64,000 bases of DNA from Thioalkalivibrio sp. ALJ24 (lineage in GTDB: Bacteria; Pseudomonadota; Gammaproteobacteria; Ectothiorhodospirales; Ectothiorhodospiraceae). Positions 15,961-28,964 of this stretch are shown here, one piece after another. Below the pieces are notes generated by a model. The model was not told the origin of the DNA, made no database searches, and saw only the letters and a list, made by a program, of their open reading frames with translations. The position numbers and the translations under genes are program-made. The stretch is from contig NZ_KB898729.1 of NCBI RefSeq assembly GCF_000377785.1, positions 124,001-188,000 on the forward strand, read 5' to 3'. The stretch's first letter is position 1. Every line of letters starts with the position of its first letter.

Positions 15961-17271
15961 TTACTTGCCGATGCAGAACCCGGCGAAGATCTCGCCCAGC
16001 AGGGCCTCGTGGTCCTGACGGCCGAGCAGCGCATCCAGGGCCTGTTCCGCGCACCGCAGTTCTTCGGCGGCCAGATCACCCGGAAGGTTCGGATCGATCC
16101 TCTCCAGCGCCGTCGCCGCTGCCGCGAGACCGTCGAGGTGTCGGGCGCGTACGCTGAAGCCATCGTCCTCGCGCGGATGCAGGCCCAGGCGTTCGACGAT
16201 GGCATCACGCAGTGCCTCCAGCCCCTCGCCGGTGCGCGCCGAGATCGCGAGCGCCCCGGGGGCGGCGGCTTCGGGACCGGCAAGGTCGCGCTTGTTCCAC
16301 ACCACCAGCCGCGGCAGATCGTCCGGGAGGTCGTCGGGCAGCAGCCGGTCGGGGGCGGTCAGATCCCGCAGTTCCAGTACCAGGTCCGCGGCCCGGCCCG
16401 CCTCGCGGGCGCGCTCCATGCCGATCACCTCCACCGGATCCTCACTGGCATGCAGGCCGGCCGTATCCACGATCTCGACCGGCACGCCGTGGATGGCAAC
16501 CGGCGCGCGCAGGACATCGCGCGTGGTGCCCGGCCGGTCGGTGACGATCGCCACCTCCTCTTCGGCGAGGCGGTTCATCAGGCTCGACTTGCCGGCATTG
16601 GGGGCGCCGATCAGCGCGAGGCGCAGACCGCGGTCGAGGTAACGGGCCGGTCGCAGACCCTGCAACAGGTCGCGGATGCCGGCGGCGAGCTCGCGGGCCT
16701 GCGGGGCCAGGGTCCCCGCGACGTCGGATTCGAGGTCGGTCTCGCCGAAATCCAGCTCCGCCTCCATGTGAACACGCAGGTCGCGGATCCGGCGTGAAAC
16801 CGGCTGCAGGCGATCGGCCAGCGCACCATCCAGACTGGAGCGCGCACGACGAGCGGCGCGTTCGGTCTGGGCGTGGATGAGGTCGGCCACCGCCTCGGCC
16901 TGGGCGAGGTCCATGCGCCCGTTGAGAAAGGCGCGTTCGGTGTACTCGCCCGGCCGCGCGCGGCGGGCGCCCAGCGCCACGCAGGTGGCGACCAGGCGTT
17001 CCAGCAGCACCGGGCTGCCGTGGCCCTGGAACTCGACCACGTCCTCGCCGGTGTAGGAATGCGGCGCGGGGAAATAAAGCACCAGACCGTCGTCGATCAG
17101 TTCGCCGTCGACCGGATTGCGCAGGCGGGCGTAGTGCGCGTGGCGCGGGCGCGGGTCCATCCCCGTGATGCGCCGCGCCAGCGCCGCGGACTCGGATCCG
17201 GACAGGCGCACCACGCCGATGCCGCCGGTCCCCTGCGGGGTCGCGACCGCGACGATGGTGTCGCCATCCAT
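15961..17271 (-). CDS. mnmE: tRNA modification GTPase MnmE
   Basis: MnmE (TrmE) works with MnmG to add the carboxymethylaminomethyl group at wobble U34. It has an N-terminal folate-binding domain (starts MDGDTIVAVATPQGTGGIGV), a central helical domain and an inserted G domain whose P-loop GAPNAGKS is at residues 222-229. The G domain also has DRPGTTRD, DTAG and NKRD. The C-terminus CIGK carries the conserved catalytic-site Cys (C433). At 436 residues it is slightly shorter than E. coli MnmE (454). It starts 7 bp after yidC. Confidence 0.97.
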   Translation of the reverse strand: MDGDTIVAVATPQGTGGIGVVRLSGSESAALARRITGMDPRPRHAHYARLRNPVDGELIDDGLVLYFPAPHSYTGEDVVEFQGHGSPVLLERLVATCVALGARRARPGEYTERAFLNGRMDLAQAEAVADLIHAQTERAARRARSSLDGALADRLQPVSRRIRDLRVHMEAELDFGETDLESDVAGTLAPQARELAAGIRDLLQGLRPARYLDRGLRLALIGAPNAGKSSLMNRLAEEEVAIVTDRPGTTRDVLRAPVAIHGVPVEIVDTAGLHASEDPVEVIGMERAREAGRAADLVLELRDLTAPDRLLPDDLPDDLPRLVVWNKRDLAGPEAAAPGALAISARTGEGLEALRDAIVERLGLHPREDDGFSVRARHLDGLAAAATALERIDPNLPGDLAAEELRCAEQALDALLGRQDHEALLGEIFAGFCIGK

Positions 17272-17278
17272 GGCGGGT

Positions 17279-18982
17279 CTACTCCTTCTTCTTGTCCGGA
17301 TCCGCCCCGGTCTCGATCTTGCGGGTGATGTACCACTGCTGGGCGATCGAGAACAGGTTGTTGGTGAACCAGTACAGCACGAGGCCCGCCGGGAAGAAGG
17401 CGAAGAACACCGTGAACACGAACGGCAGGGCCATGAAGACCTTCTGCTGCACGGGGTCCATCGGCGGCGGGTTCAGCTTGTACTGCACGAACATCGACAC
17501 GCCCATCAGGATCGGCAGGATGAAGTACGGATCGCGCGAGGACAGATCCTGGATCCACAGCCACCACGGGGCCTGACGCAGTTCCACGCTCTCCAGCAGC
17601 ACCCAGTACAGGGCGATGAACACCGGGATCTGGACCAGTATCGGCAGACAGCCGCCCAGCGGGTTGATCTTCTCCTTCTTGTACAGGTCCATCAGCGCCT
17701 GGTTCATGCGCTGCTTGTCGTCCTTGTAGCGCTCCTTCAGCTCCTGCAGCTTGGGCGCCACCTTGCGCATGCGCGCCATGGACCGGTAGCTGGTCGCCGA
17801 AAGCTTGAAGAACGCCAGCTTGATCAGGATCGTCAGGATCACGATCGACCAGCCCCAGTTGCCCACCACTGCGTGGATCTTGTCCAGCAGCCAGAACAGC
17901 GGACTGGAGAGGAAGGTGAAGATCCCGTAGTCCACGGTCAGCTGCAGGCCGTCGGCGATCTCGGCCAGTTCGGCCTGGGTCTTGGGACCGACCCACAGCC
18001 GGGTGTGGAAATCCCCGCTCTCGCCGGGTCCGACGCGCAGGGGCTCGGCCGAATGCAGGCCGATCAGGTATTCCTCGCCCACCTCGCCGGGCACGGCCCG
18101 CGCGTACAGGGCGTTGAGTTCCTCGGCGCCCGGGATCCAGGCCGACACGAAATAGTGCTCGATCATCGAGACCCAGCCGCCTTCCAGGCGATCCTCCACC
18201 GGATCGTCGGCCAGCGACTCGAAGCGCTCGCGCTCGTAGCTGCCGTCATACCAGGCCGCCCCGGTGAAGGTATACAGCCACCAGGCATCGCGGTCCGGGG
18301 TCTCGCCGTGGCGCAGCTGGCGATACTGGCGACCCACCCAGGGATCGGTGCTGTGGTTGTTGACCTCGTATTCGACTTCGATCAGGTGGGTCCCGCGATT
18401 GAAGACATAGGTCTTCACGACCTCGATCTCGCCGTCTTCCGAGGTCCAGCGCATCGGCACCCGCAGCTGGTCCTCGTTCTCGCCCAGCTCGAAACGATCC
18501 TGGTCGACTTCGAAGTCCGCGTGGTGCGACGGCGCACGGCCGTCGGGATCGACCCCTTCGACGCGGTCATGGGTCAGGCCGCTCTGGGCGACATAGCCCC
18601 GAATGCGGTGGTCCAGCAGGCGCACCGGCTCCAGCGGGTCATCGCGCAGGTCGCGCGGGAACTGCAGCAGGTCGGCGCGCAGGATCGTACCGCCCCGGGT
18701 ATCGATCAGCAGATCATGCTTGTCGGTCACCACCTGGATCTGGCGGCGCTCGGGCGCGGCGATGGGTTCGGGCGCGTCCACGGCCGGATCTGCCTCGGGA
18801 TCATCGACCGCTTCCGGGGTATCGGGAACGTCCTCCGGCCTCGCGTCGGGATCTTCTTCCAGTTCACGTTCCGCCGCCGTCTCCTGTGCGGGTTCCGGAC
18901 CGTACATGTCGTTCCAGGCCATCCACATCAGGAACAGGATGAAGGCCAGGGTCAGCCACAACAGAGGACGGATGTTATCCAT
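17279..18982 (-). CDS. yidC: Membrane protein insertase YidC
   Basis: YidC inserts and folds inner-membrane proteins, including Fo subunit c, alone or with SecYEG. The 567-residue protein has an N-terminal anchor helix (about residues 5-23), a large periplasmic beta domain from about residue 40 to 350, and a C-terminal core of five membrane helices. The core includes the hydrophilic cytoplasmic loop RKVAPKLQELKERYKDDKQR. A markedly acidic Glu/Asp-rich linker follows the first helix. It sits in the standard rpmH-rnpA-yidD-yidC-mnmE order, 8 bp from yidD. Confidence 0.97.
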   Translation of the reverse strand: MDNIRPLLWLTLAFILFLMWMAWNDMYGPEPAQETAAERELEEDPDARPEDVPDTPEAVDDPEADPAVDAPEPIAAPERRQIQVVTDKHDLLIDTRGGTILRADLLQFPRDLRDDPLEPVRLLDHRIRGYVAQSGLTHDRVEGVDPDGRAPSHHADFEVDQDRFELGENEDQLRVPMRWTSEDGEIEVVKTYVFNRGTHLIEVEYEVNNHSTDPWVGRQYRQLRHGETPDRDAWWLYTFTGAAWYDGSYERERFESLADDPVEDRLEGGWVSMIEHYFVSAWIPGAEELNALYARAVPGEVGEEYLIGLHSAEPLRVGPGESGDFHTRLWVGPKTQAELAEIADGLQLTVDYGIFTFLSSPLFWLLDKIHAVVGNWGWSIVILTILIKLAFFKLSATSYRSMARMRKVAPKLQELKERYKDDKQRMNQALMDLYKKEKINPLGGCLPILVQIPVFIALYWVLLESVELRQAPWWLWIQDLSSRDPYFILPILMGVSMFVQYKLNPPPMDPVQQKVFMALPFVFTVFFAFFPAGLVLYWFTNNLFSIAQQWYITRKIETGADPDKKKE

Positions 18983-18990
18983 GGGAGCGA

Positions 18991-19248
18991 TTACTTCCGG
19001 GAAGAAGATTGGGAATCGGGTTTGCGCGGCGGCACCGGGTCATAGCCGCCGGGCGACCAGGGATGACAGCGCAGGATGCGACGCAGTCCCAGCCAGAAGC
19101 CGCGCAGCACGCCGTGGGTCTCCACCGCCTCGACGGTGTAGGCCGAGCAGGTAGGAAAGTGTCGGCAGTGCGGCGCCATGAACGGCGAGATGCCGTACTG
19201 GTAGGCGCGTACCGGCAACAGGGCAATCTTGCGCAGCAGGCGGCTCAT
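18991..19248 (-). CDS. yidD: Membrane protein insertion efficiency factor YidD
   Basis: YidD is a small membrane-associated protein thought to help YidC-dependent insertion. The 85-residue protein has the family signature [21 protein letters not shown] with conserved cysteines, and [14 protein letters not shown] near the C-terminus. An amphipathic N-terminal helix precedes it. It overlaps rnpA by 4 bp and is followed closely by yidC. Confidence 0.96.
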   Translation of the reverse strand: MSRLLRKIALLPVRAYQYGISPFMAPHCRHFPTCSAYTVEAVETHGVLRGFWLGLRRILRCHPWSPGGYDPVPPRKPDSQSSSRK

Positions 19249-19601
19249 CGGATGCGATTCAGCAAGTCGTCGATCTCCCGACGCAGGGTACGGCGATCCA
19301 GATCTCCGGCGCCACCCCGGGCGAGGACGATCAGATCCACCCCGGGCAGATTGCCACGCCGCAGGCGGAAGGCCTCGCGCGCAATTCGCTTGATCCGGTT
19401 GCGCTGCACGGCAAGGCGCACGTGACGCTTGCCGATCGCCAGCCCGAGGCGGGCGGGACCGGCCTCCACGCGGCGCCGGTGCAGCAACGTGAGGTGGCGA
19501 CCACGAACACGCCGCGCGTCATCGAAGACGTGGCGGTATTCACCACCGGTCAGCAATCGGGCGGCGCGTGGAAAGCCCTGGCCGACGGGGTACGCAGGCA
19601 C
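19245..19601 (-). CDS. rnpA: Ribonuclease P protein component
   Basis: RnpA is the protein subunit of RNase P, which matures tRNA 5' ends. The 118-residue basic protein has the family motif [13 protein letters not shown] and a [20 protein letters not shown]-terminal part. It lies 18 bp after rpmH and overlaps yidD by 4 bp. The sequence starts [17 protein letters not shown]; start codon choice is the only uncertainty. Confidence 0.96.
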   Translation of the reverse strand: MPAYPVGQGFPRAARLLTGGEYRHVFDDARRVRGRHLTLLHRRRVEAGPARLGLAIGKRHVRLAVQRNRIKRIAREAFRLRRGNLPGVDLIVLARGGAGDLDRRTLRREIDDLLNRIR

Positions 19602-19619
19602 GCGGGCCGCCCCTCGGCG

Positions 19620-19754
19620 TTACGGCGTCAGACGCTTGCGGCCCTTGGCGCGGCGCGCATTGATGACCTTGCGACCGCCACGGGTGGCCATGCGGGCGCG
19701 GAAGCCGTGGGTCCGCGCGCGAACGAGTCGACTGGGCTGAAAGGTGCGCTTCAT
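19620..19754 (-). CDS. rpmH: 50S ribosomal protein L34
   Basis: This 44-residue protein of the large ribosomal subunit starts [20 protein letters not shown] and ends GRKRLTP, an almost invariant family pattern. The start at 19754 follows GGAACAACC. It is the first gene of the rpmH-rnpA-yidD-yidC-mnmE run and is divergent from dnaA, with 152 bp between the two starts. Confidence 0.98.
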   Translation of the reverse strand: MKRTFQPSRLVRARTHGFRARMATRGGRKVINARRAKGRKRLTP

Positions 19755-19906
19755 GGTTGTTCCCGGAATGACTGGGTGAAAGGGCGGTGAACCTACCCCG
19801 AGTGGCGTCACAAGTCAATCACCGCACCCGGCGGGTGGCTGGCGTGAGCGGGCGCGGGCGGCGTAGACTGCACGCCTGTTTCGTATCCCCCGGCGGAGGG
19901 AATCGC
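19755..19906. promoter_or_regulatory. rpmH / dnaA divergent promoter region
   Basis: This 152-bp interval must hold the leftward rpmH promoter and the rightward dnaA promoter. A TAGACT hexamer at 19864-19869, about 40 bp before the dnaA start, is a plausible dnaA -10 element, though no good -35 is seen 17 bp upstream. No DnaA-box-like sequence was seen here, in contrast with the dnaA-dnaN gap. Confidence 0.5.
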
Positions 19907-21262
19907 GTGGCTTCCGATCACCTGTGGAGGACCTGTCTGGAACGGCTCCAGGAGAAGGTCTCCGAACAGAAGCTCAACACCTGGCTGCGCCCCCTGCATG
20001 CGGACGAAAGCGGGGAGGTCCTGCGCCTGCTGGCGCCCAACCAGTTCGTATTCGAATACGTGCGCGATCATCTCCTCGCCACCATCGAAGAGGCGGTGGC
20101 CGAGGTGGCGCCGGCCGGAGCGGACGGGGTGGCTCCGGAAGTGCGCCTCGGAATCGGCGGTGACGAACCGCCCGCCCGACCGGGCGGCGGCAGCACATCG
20201 GGGCCCGAGCCGGCGGCCGCCCCCGCGCGGGCCCCGGGTCCCGTCAGCAACCTCAACCCCGCCTTCACCTTCGAGACCTTCGTGGAAGGCAAGTCGAACC
20301 AGCTCGCCCGGGCGGCCAGTCTGCAGGTCGCGGAGAATCCGGGGGTCGGGTACAACCCCCTGTTCATCTACGGCGGCGTCGGCCTGGGCAAGACCCATCT
20401 GATGCATGCGATCGGCAACAGCATTCTCGCGCGTCAGCCGGAGGGACGGATCATCTACCTCCACTCCGAACGCTTTGTGGCGGACATGATCAAGGCGCTG
20501 CAGCACAACGCGATCGACGACTTCAAGCAGCACTATCGCAGCGCCGACGCCCTGCTGATCGACGACATCCAGTTCTTCGCCGGGAAGGAGCGCTCGCAGG
20601 AAGAGTTCTTTCACACCTTCAACGCGCTGCTCGAGGGTCAGCAGCAGATCATCCTGACCTCCGACCGCTATCCGAAGGAAGTGGAGGGTCTGGAGGAACG
20701 CCTGAAATCCCGCTTCGGCTGGGGCCTGACGATCGCGATCGAACCGCCGGAGCTGGAGACCCGGGTGGCGATCCTGCAGCGCAAGGCGGAACAGGCCGGC
20801 ATCGAACTGCCCAGCGAGGTCGCCTTCTTCATGGGCAAGCGCATCCGCTCCAACATCCGCGAACTGGAAGGGTCGCTGCGACGGGTACTGGCGAACGCCC
20901 ATTTCACCGGCAAGCCGATCACGGTGGATTTCGCCAAGGAGGCACTGCGGGACCTGCTGGCCGTACAGAACAAGCTGATCACCCTGGAGAACATCCAGAA
21001 GACGGTGGCCGACTATTACCGCATCAAGGTCGCCGATCTGCTGTCGAGTCGGCGCAGTCGCTCGATTGCCCGGCCACGGCAGATTGCCATGGCACTGGCG
21101 AAGGAACTGACCCAGCACAGTCTGCCGGAGATCGGCCAGGCCTTTGGCGGGCGCGATCACACCACGGTGATGCATGCCTGCCGCAAGGTGGCAGAGCTGC
21201 GGGAAGCGGATTCCAGCCTGGACGAGGATTACTCCAACCTGCTGCGTACGCTGAGCAGCTAG
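19907..21262 (+). CDS. dnaA: Chromosomal replication initiator protein DnaA
   Basis: DnaA binds origin boxes, melts the unwinding element and loads DnaB. The 451-residue protein has domain I (about 1-85), a Pro/Ala/Gly-rich linker domain II (about 86-115), the AAA+ domain with Walker A GGVGLGKT at 156-163 and Walker [10 protein letters not shown], and the C-terminal DNA-binding domain with the box-recognition sequence [15 protein letters not shown]. The GTG start at 19907 is chosen because GGAGGG lies 6 bp upstream and [15 protein letters not shown] matches family N-termini. A longer upstream frame lacks such support. Confidence 0.97.
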   Translation: MASDHLWRTCLERLQEKVSEQKLNTWLRPLHADESGEVLRLLAPNQFVFEYVRDHLLATIEEAVAEVAPAGADGVAPEVRLGIGGDEPPARPGGGSTSGPEPAAAPARAPGPVSNLNPAFTFETFVEGKSNQLARAASLQVAENPGVGYNPLFIYGGVGLGKTHLMHAIGNSILARQPEGRIIYLHSERFVADMIKALQHNAIDDFKQHYRSADALLIDDIQFFAGKERSQEEFFHTFNALLEGQQQIILTSDRYPKEVEGLEERLKSRFGWGLTIAIEPPELETRVAILQRKAEQAGIELPSEVAFFMGKRIRSNIRELEGSLRRVLANAHFTGKPITVDFAKEALRDLLAVQNKLITLENIQKTVADYYRIKVADLLSSRRSRSIARPRQIAMALAKELTQHSLPEIGQAFGGRDHTTVMHACRKVAELREADSSLDEDYSNLLRTLSS

Positions 21263-21512
21263 GAAACACCGAGCCGGCGGCTGTGGACAAGACTGTGCAT
21301 AACTGGGCGTCGAAATCGTGGACAATCCGGGGGTGAATGAGGGGCGTCAATCTGTCCACAGGTGCCCCACAGGTCACCCGGTGGGTTCACGCGACATGGA
21401 AAATCGTTCAGTTGTCTGTTTTTTAAGGGAAAAATGAACTTTTCCCACAGGCGAACGGCGCGGTTATTACTACAGGTTTGTATTTAGAAAAGAACTTACA
21501 ACAGGACACGCC
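21263..21512. other. Probable replication origin oriC (dnaA-dnaN intergenic region)
   Basis: This 250-bp interval has several sequences close to the DnaA box TGTGGATAA. They are TGTGGACAA (21282-21290), TGTGCATAA (21294-21302), CGTGGACAA (21317-21325), the reverse-oriented CTGTCCACA (21352-21360) and a weaker TTTCCCACA (21441-21449). The 3' half is strikingly AT-rich for this genome (about 21401-21445 and 21471-21502), as expected of a DNA unwinding element. A 7-bp inverted repeat GGGAAAA/TTTTCCC (21427-21446) lies within it. The position matches the origin of pseudomonads and relatives. Confidence 0.8.
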
Positions 21513-22616
21513 ATGGAACTGTCATTCAACCGCGAAGCGATGACCGACGCCCTGCAGCGAATCGTGGGGGCAGCGGAAAAGAGGCTGACCATGCCCATCC
21601 TCGGGAACGTTCGGGTTCGGCCGGGCGAAACCGGGGGCATGCGCCTGGAAACAACCGATCTGGAGCTCGCGTGGAGCGCCCGGACCGAGGGGACCATTCC
21701 GGCTGAATGCGATACGACGGTCTCGGTGCGGAAGCTTCTGGATGTCGTGAAGGCCGCGCCCGCCGACAGTGACATCCGCGCGGAGGTCGATGGCGAACGG
21801 ATGAGCGTAGGGTTCGGTGGATCGCGGTTCTCGCTCGCCACCCTGCCCGGTGAAGACTTTCCGGACTGGGAGGCGGGAGCGATCGGTGCAACGGTGGTCG
21901 TTCCGCAGAACCGCCTGCGGCGCCTGCTGGAAGCGACAATGTTCTCGATGGCACAGCAGGATGTCCGCTATTACCTCCAGGGCCTGTTGCTGGTGGCGAC
22001 CGGGCATACCCTGCGGGCCGTTGCGACGGACGGTCACCGGCTGGCGCTTTCCGAGATCGAACTGGATTCCCCGGTTGAAGGGCGCATTGAGCGGATCGTC
22101 CCGCGCAAGGCGGTCGCAGAACTCCGGCGCAACCTCAGCGATGACGATCAGGCGGTGCAGATCGGGTTCGCGGAGGATCAGATCGTGTTCGAACTCGGGC
22201 CGGCGGTGCTTCGCTCCAAGGTCATCGAGGGTCGGTTCCCTGACTACGAACGGGTCATTCCGACCGACCTGCCAGCAACGTTGGTGGTAGAACGGGAGGT
22301 CCTCAAACAGGCACTCACCCGGGTCGGGATCGTCGCCAGCGACAAGTATCGTGGTGTGCGGATGATCCTGGGTCCCGAAGGCTGTCAGGTGCTCACGCAC
22401 AACGCCGATCGCGAGGAGGCCCAGGAGACGGTTGAAGCCTCCTACGACGGGCCGGAGATGGAGATCGGTTTCAACCTCGGGTATCTGCTGGATGTCCTGA
22501 ACGTGATCGAGACCGATTCGGTCCGGATCGGCCTGCGTGACGGTAACTCGTCGATCCTGGTCCAGGCGGAACCGCCGGGCGGATCGCGTTACGTGGTCAT
22601 GCCGATGCGGCTGTAG
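21513..22616 (+). CDS. dnaN: DNA polymerase III beta subunit (sliding clamp)
   Basis: DnaN forms the ring that holds DNA polymerase III on its template. The 367-residue protein has the three-domain clamp pattern: it starts MELSFNREAMTDALQRIVGAA, has LRAVATDGHRLALSE in domain 2, and ends in the conserved YVVMPMRL that forms part of the partner-binding pocket. Length equals the E. coli clamp (366). It is preceded by the probable origin and followed 14 bp later by recF. Confidence 0.98.
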   Translation: MELSFNREAMTDALQRIVGAAEKRLTMPILGNVRVRPGETGGMRLETTDLELAWSARTEGTIPAECDTTVSVRKLLDVVKAAPADSDIRAEVDGERMSVGFGGSRFSLATLPGEDFPDWEAGAIGATVVVPQNRLRRLLEATMFSMAQQDVRYYLQGLLLVATGHTLRAVATDGHRLALSEIELDSPVEGRIERIVPRKAVAELRRNLSDDDQAVQIGFAEDQIVFELGPAVLRSKVIEGRFPDYERVIPTDLPATLVVEREVLKQALTRVGIVASDKYRGVRMILGPEGCQVLTHNADREEAQETVEASYDGPEMEIGFNLGYLLDVLNVIETDSVRIGLRDGNSSILVQAEPPGGSRYVVMPMRL

Positions 22617-22630
22617 GCGGGCGGACCCGA

Positions 22631-26285
<3,655 letters not shown>

Positions 26286-26307
26286 TCCGACACGCGGGCT
26301 GGCCGTA

Positions 26308-26808
26308 ATGCTCACCCTGGCGCTGATCCTGGCCGGAATCGCTATCCTCGTGTGGCTGGGCCGCGACGCCGCGCGTCTCGCTCATGCCCACCGCCAGGTG
26401 GTGCGGGCGTGGGAACGGTTCGACGTGCTCCTCTGCCAGCGCAATGCGCTGATCCTCGAGCTGCTGGACGCACGCGATCCGCAGGCACCCGACCGTGAAG
26501 ATCTGTATCAGGCTCAGCAGGCCTCCGAGCGTGCGCGCCGCTCCGGCGACCTGCAGGCCCTCGCCCGCGCCGAAAGGCAATTGCGCGCCGAACGTGATCG
26601 ATCGCTCTCCGACGCTGCGGAGGCCAACACCCCGACGGCGCGACTGGATGCACTCGACGAGGCGATCACCGACGCCATCCACCGCTACAATCACTGGGTG
26701 AATCGGTACCAGCAGGCCTGTCGCCGGCCGACCTCTGCGCTGATGGCTCGTTTGACCGCCTGTGGCCGATACGGACGGATTCACCCGGACGATCCGAAAG
26801 AAGCCTGA
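26308..26808 (+). CDS. Divergent LemA-family protein
   Basis: The 166-residue protein has an N-terminal membrane helix (LTLALILAGIAILVWLG) followed by a charged helical domain. The spacing and motifs VVRAWERFDVLLCQRNALI, YNHWVNRYQQACRRP and the final short loop resemble LemA-family proteins, which have an N-out helix and a cytosolic or periplasmic helical bundle of unknown role. Conservation is weak, so this is a remote similarity. It begins 22 bp after gyrB and could be cotranscribed. Confidence 0.65.
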   Translation: MLTLALILAGIAILVWLGRDAARLAHAHRQVVRAWERFDVLLCQRNALILELLDARDPQAPDREDLYQAQQASERARRSGDLQALARAERQLRAERDRSLSDAAEANTPTARLDALDEAITDAIHRYNHWVNRYQQACRRPTSALMARLTACGRYGRIHPDDPKEA

Positions 26809-26912
26809 CTGAACCCGGACCGGCTGCAATCCGCATTCCCCGCACTGCCACTCCCGGCCATGCCGGCCAGGGTGGCATACTTTCCGTTCAGCCACCGAAT
26901 CCAGGAGCCACC

Positions 26913-28964
26913 GTGTCCAACCCGCTGCTGCGCATGGAGACCTTACCGGCGTTTCGCGCCATCGAGCCGGATCACGTGATCCCGGCAATCGATCAGCTGC
27001 TGACCGAGAACCGCCGCGAGATCGAACGCCTCGTGGCCGAGGCCGGCGAAGCACCGACCTGGGACACGCTGGTTGCACCTCTCCAGCGCCTCGAGAACCG
27101 ACTCGAGAACGCCTGGTCGCCGGTGAGCCACCTGAACTCCGTGATGAACTCGCCTGCCCTGCGCGAGGCCTATAACGCCTGCCTGCCCAGACTGTCCGAC
27201 TACTCCAGCTGGCTGTCCCAGCACCAGGGTCTTTATCGCGCCTTCCGCGCGCTGGCCGACGGCGAAGAATATCCGCGTCTGTCACCCGCGCGTCGAAAGG
27301 TGATCGACGACGCCCTGCGCGATTTTCACCTCAGCGGGGTCGACCTTCCCCGGGAAAGCCGAGATCGCCTGCGGGCCATCGATAGCCGCCTGTCGGAGCT
27401 GACAGCCAGTTTCGAGGAGAATGTGCTGGACGCCACACAATCCTGGAGGTATCCGATCCATGACGAATCCGAACTGGCGGGGCTTGCGGAATCGGACCGG
27501 GCCATGCTGGCGCAGAACGCCCGCGACCACGAACTCGATGCCCCCTGGGCGGCCACACTCGACTTTCCCAGTGTCCATGCGGTGCTGACCCATGCCGACG
27601 ATTCGGCCCTGCGCGAACGCGTCTATCACGCGTTCGTCACCCGCGCCTCCGACACGGGCCCGCACGATTCTGCATACGACAATTCGACCAACATGGTCGA
27701 GATCCTGCGCCTGCGCCAGGAGAAGGCCGAACTGACCGGATTCCCCCGTTACGCCCATCGATCACTCGCCACCAAGATGGCCGAAACCCCGGAGCAGGTC
27801 GAGCAGTTCCTGGCCGATCTGGCCCGCCGCGCGCGTCCGCAGGCGGAACGGGATCGGGACGAACTCGAGACCTTCGCACGCGAAGAACTCGGCCTCGACC
27901 GGCTCGAGTCGCCGCACGTCGCCTGGGCGGCGGAAAAGATGCGCGAGCGCCGTCTGGGCCTGTCCCAGGAGATGCTCAAACCGTATTTTCCGGCACCTCA
28001 GGTCGTCGACGGCCTGTTCCGGCTGGTCCAGCGGTTGTTCGGGATCTCCCTGCAGCCCGACCCCGAGGTCGAGACCTGGCACGATGACGTGACGTTCTAT
28101 CGTATATATGGTCCGGAGGGTGAGGAGCGCGCGGGCTTCTATCTCGATCTTTATGCCCGTCGCAACAAACGGGGCGGGGCCTGGATGGATGTCTGCCGCC
28201 AGCGCTATGCCCGAGCCGACGGCCTCCAGTTACCGGTGGCCTACATGACCTGCAACTCCACTCCACCGGTGGATGGCAAGCCCGCGCTGTTCACCCACGA
28301 CGAGGTGATCACGCTATTCCACGAATTCGGCCACGGCCTGCACCACATGCTGACCCGGGTCGACGAGCCCGAGATCGCGGGAATCAATGGCGTGGAATGG
28401 GACGCGGTCGAGCTGCCCAGCCAGTTCATGGAAAACTGGTGCTGGGAACGCGAACCGCTGGATCTCTTCGCCCGGCACTACGAGACCGGCGACCCGATGC
28501 CCGAGGACCTGTTCCAGCGTCTGCAGGGAACCCGCCACTTCCACGCGGCCCTGCAGCTGCTGCGCCAGGTCGAATTCTCGCTGTTCGACATGCGCCTGCA
28601 CGATCGCGACGCACCCGCCAGCGCGGACGAGATCCTTGCGCTGCTGGACGAGGTCCGGCGCGAGGTGGCCGTCTTCATCCCGCCGTCGTACAACCGGTTC
28701 CCGCACGGCTTCGCGCATATCTTCGCCGGCGGTTATGCGGCGGGCTACTACTCCTACAAATGGGCCGAGGTCCTGTCGGCGGATGCCTTCGCCCGCTTCG
28801 AGGAGGAGGGCCTGTTCTCGCGCGAGGCGGGTGATGCCTACCTGCGCGAGATCCTGGAGGCGGGCGCCTCGCGACCCGCCGCAGAATCGTTCCGCGCCTT
28901 CCGCGGCCGGGAACCACAAATCGACGCCCTGCTGCGCCACTGCGGACTGGAGGAAGCTGCGTGA
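26913..28964 (+). CDS. prlC: Oligopeptidase A (M3 zinc metallopeptidase)
   Basis: Oligopeptidase A degrades short peptides, including cleaved signal peptides, in the cytoplasm. The zinc-binding motif HEFGH is at about residues 470-474 in TLFHEFGHGLHHML, with the downstream glutamate in the NGVEWDAVELPSQFMENW segment. The 683-residue length matches E. coli PrlC (680). A GTG start at 26913 follows CCAGGAGCCACC. It overlaps the next gene, exonuclease III, by 4 bp. Confidence 0.96.
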   Translation: MSNPLLRMETLPAFRAIEPDHVIPAIDQLLTENRREIERLVAEAGEAPTWDTLVAPLQRLENRLENAWSPVSHLNSVMNSPALREAYNACLPRLSDYSSWLSQHQGLYRAFRALADGEEYPRLSPARRKVIDDALRDFHLSGVDLPRESRDRLRAIDSRLSELTASFEENVLDATQSWRYPIHDESELAGLAESDRAMLAQNARDHELDAPWAATLDFPSVHAVLTHADDSALRERVYHAFVTRASDTGPHDSAYDNSTNMVEILRLRQEKAELTGFPRYAHRSLATKMAETPEQVEQFLADLARRARPQAERDRDELETFAREELGLDRLESPHVAWAAEKMRERRLGLSQEMLKPYFPAPQVVDGLFRLVQRLFGISLQPDPEVETWHDDVTFYRIYGPEGEERAGFYLDLYARRNKRGGAWMDVCRQRYARADGLQLPVAYMTCNSTPPVDGKPALFTHDEVITLFHEFGHGLHHMLTRVDEPEIAGINGVEWDAVELPSQFMENWCWEREPLDLFARHYETGDPMPEDLFQRLQGTRHFHAALQLLRQVEFSLFDMRLHDRDAPASADEILALLDEVRREVAVFIPPSYNRFPHGFAHIFAGGYAAGYYSYKWAEVLSADAFARFEEEGLFSREAGDAYLREILEAGASRPAAESFRAFRGREPQIDALLRHCGLEEAA

